From Paragonimus westermani (taxonomy: Eukaryota > Platyhelminthes > Trematoda > Plagiorchiida > Troglotrematidae): a stretch of DNA of 64,000 bases. Both the position numbers and the translations under genes were made by a program. The notes under the pieces were generated by a model, which worked only from the letters and a program-made list of their open reading frames with translations, was not told where the DNA came from and made no database searches. Position 1 is the first letter of the stretch; every line of letters begins with the position of its first letter. Shown here piece by piece: positions 62,361 to 64,000 of this stretch. Where the stretch lies: NCBI GenBank assembly GCA_008508345.1, contig QNGE01003254.1, positions 16,705 to 80,704 of the forward strand, read 5' to 3'.

Positions 62361-64000
62361 AAGAATATACCCTTCTCAAGAAGTTTGGACTGACCGGGTC
62401 ATCGAACTATGATAGACGTCTTAAACGTGACCGGTCATGCCACATTTATGGCATTTGGAATTGTGAAATGGACACGTTAGTAAGGCGAATGTTTATGATA
62501 ACATGGCGTACAGTTATCTCAGTGTTGGAGAGAATTCACTTGGTTTGATGTGTTCCAACTGCTGTATCCATCTGATAAGTAGCCATTTTGAGCTACTGCC
62601 GTCGTTAGTGTGCCCGCTTCCCGGCATTGTTAGCACTATATAACCCAGTTTCTTTGTCATTCATCGCGGTGTTACTGCCCAAACATTGTTCACAGGGAGT
62701 TCTGACGGATTGGGCAGATGCCTTCTTCAGTAGTGACAGCTTCTGCTGGGAACGATGGGCACTGAATCCTATTATTAATCAGTCTGTTAGCTGAATCTGC
62801 AGTTGATTACCAAAATTAGGCCTCGCTACTTGAGTTTGAAGTCGAAGAATAAACACACGGATTTCATGATTTTTTTCTCACTTAAGTATTTCACTTTGCT
62901 CGTTCCTTAGCTTCGAAGTTGGCAGATTGGACACATTTGATTTATAGATGCATCAAAGAAGCATTCGGAATTAAAAATTTTCGAATCCGGGAAGGCCAGA
63001 TTTTCAATCAAAACATACGTCTCCTTGATAATGACCGTGTGGAAATGCGTCGTTTTCTTCTCCTCCTTCATGCGTTCACAGGCACCACTCTCGCTTTCAC
63101 AAGGTTCCAGATATTTTTCAATTCCCCATCCACTAGAGGGGATGTTCAAATTTTCCAAATTGCAAAGAACCATCACAATTTGTGCAGTGACCGCGACGCA
63201 AGCTGTGACAGTAAGAAATACATTTGGCTGAAAACCAGAGTTATTTTCTAAACAGTATAATAATACAATACGTTAGTCAACGAGATCGTAATGTAATCAG
63301 TTTTACGTCCAACGTAACTGTTCATGCAGTAGAACGGCAATACACGTACCATATTCGGCTATCAATTACAGCCACTACAAATTCGCATTCGTGTTTATGC
63401 TTGTTCTTTTTTTTGGACACAACATTTTCCATGATTTTCAAGATTGGTTCGTAACGTGCTTTTTTAGTTTCATATTTGCTTCTTGGTCTTCAAATTTTAT
63501 TGTTGACGCCTAAACCAGTTCAACACAAACCTGGAAAGAACCTGCCCACCATAGTGATACAATCATGTTGCATTCGCATTAAATAACCAGGCTCTCGATT
63601 TCATTGTTGACCTAGAGGACTCGACTTACAAAGATTAATTGCTGATATCATTAGTATGTACACAGGCGTGTCAGCTGCTACTAAGTGCAAAGAATGCACA
63701 GCTAAAGGCAACTAAAACACAATTTTGTCTCGCTTGTTGTATACACAGCTAAAGTGGGAAGCTGGCGCCAGTTTATTAGCAAGAGAATCTAAACAGCGGT
63801 ATGTCCAGCCTCGGCAACCTCTCTGCTCTGCAATGACCTAAGTAGGGTTGATCACGTTTTATATGAATTCTGGACTTATATATGAAATGGAATAATGTCA
63901 GGATTTGTTATTCCCAATCCATATGCGTACTGATCATCTTTTTCAATACCCGCATTTGGGTTATCACAACTCGCTAGATGAATTAGATGAAAAATCAAGT
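62361..64000. other. No recognisable gene
   Basis: Around 62907-63251 both strands are open (89 and 110 codons) without a recognised motif. Nothing else is seen to the window end. Confidence 0.5.

Noticed and set aside
62907..63251. Opposed 89- and 110-codon frames as a gene
   Set aside because: Neither frame has a recognised domain or splice-site support, and each is the other's complement.
1..64000. CRISPR arrays, operons, bacterial promoters or a phage-type system
   Set aside because: No regularly spaced direct repeats or compact gene runs; the retroelement content marks this as animal nuclear DNA.

Overview
The window reads as non-coding animal nuclear DNA, most likely from a flatworm, probably a trematode. 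It is moderately AT-rich. No complete host gene, operon, rRNA or tRNA gene is visible. Long stretches carry only short chance open frames, as expected of a large intron or intergenic region in a repeat-expanded genome. The flatworm call is an inference from the mix of mobile elements: Penelope-like elements with GIY-YIG endonuclease, RTE-type and CR1-type LINE fragments, a Ty3/gypsy remnant and tRNA-derived SINEs. No species marker is present.

Layout. At 1-865 a minus-strand RTE-like LINE reverse transcriptase runs off the left edge. A plus-strand LINE palm fragment lies near 4.6 kb. SINE-like copies are scattered from 6.7 to 56.3 kb in at least two families: A (about nine copies) and B (three copies). 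An approximately 1.03-kb repeat with LTR-retroelement hints occurs twice in opposite orientation, 23 kb apart (14.89-15.93 and 39.31-40.35 kb). A decayed Ty3/gypsy pol (protease, RT, RNase H) lies on the minus strand at 19.49-20.96 kb. The most structured locus is 43.6-46.6 kb. There a broken Penelope-like element (RT then GIY-YIG endonuclease, minus strand) ends in a 536-bp segment that recurs almost unchanged, inverted, at 45.93-46.47 kb. The inverted copy abuts a CR1-like LINE scrap. Further Penelope fragments lie at 51.8-52.3 kb and 59.0-59.8 kb, with an RTE endonuclease-end fragment at 58.8 kb.

Possible host coding sequence is limited to short candidate exons at about 13.4, 38.2, 53.9 and 62.2 kb (plus strand) and 57.7 kb (minus strand). 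They were chosen for open frame, composition and, on the plus strand, an upstream acceptor-like site. None has a recognised product, and the evidence does not show that they belong to one gene.

The elements do not form a working pathway. Every retroelement has stops, frameshifts or missing domains. I found no convincing new biological system. The best leads are the nearly identical yet shared-defect Penelope inverted repeat, the paired LTR-like repeat, the SINE families and a four-hairpin cluster at 31.28-31.38 kb.
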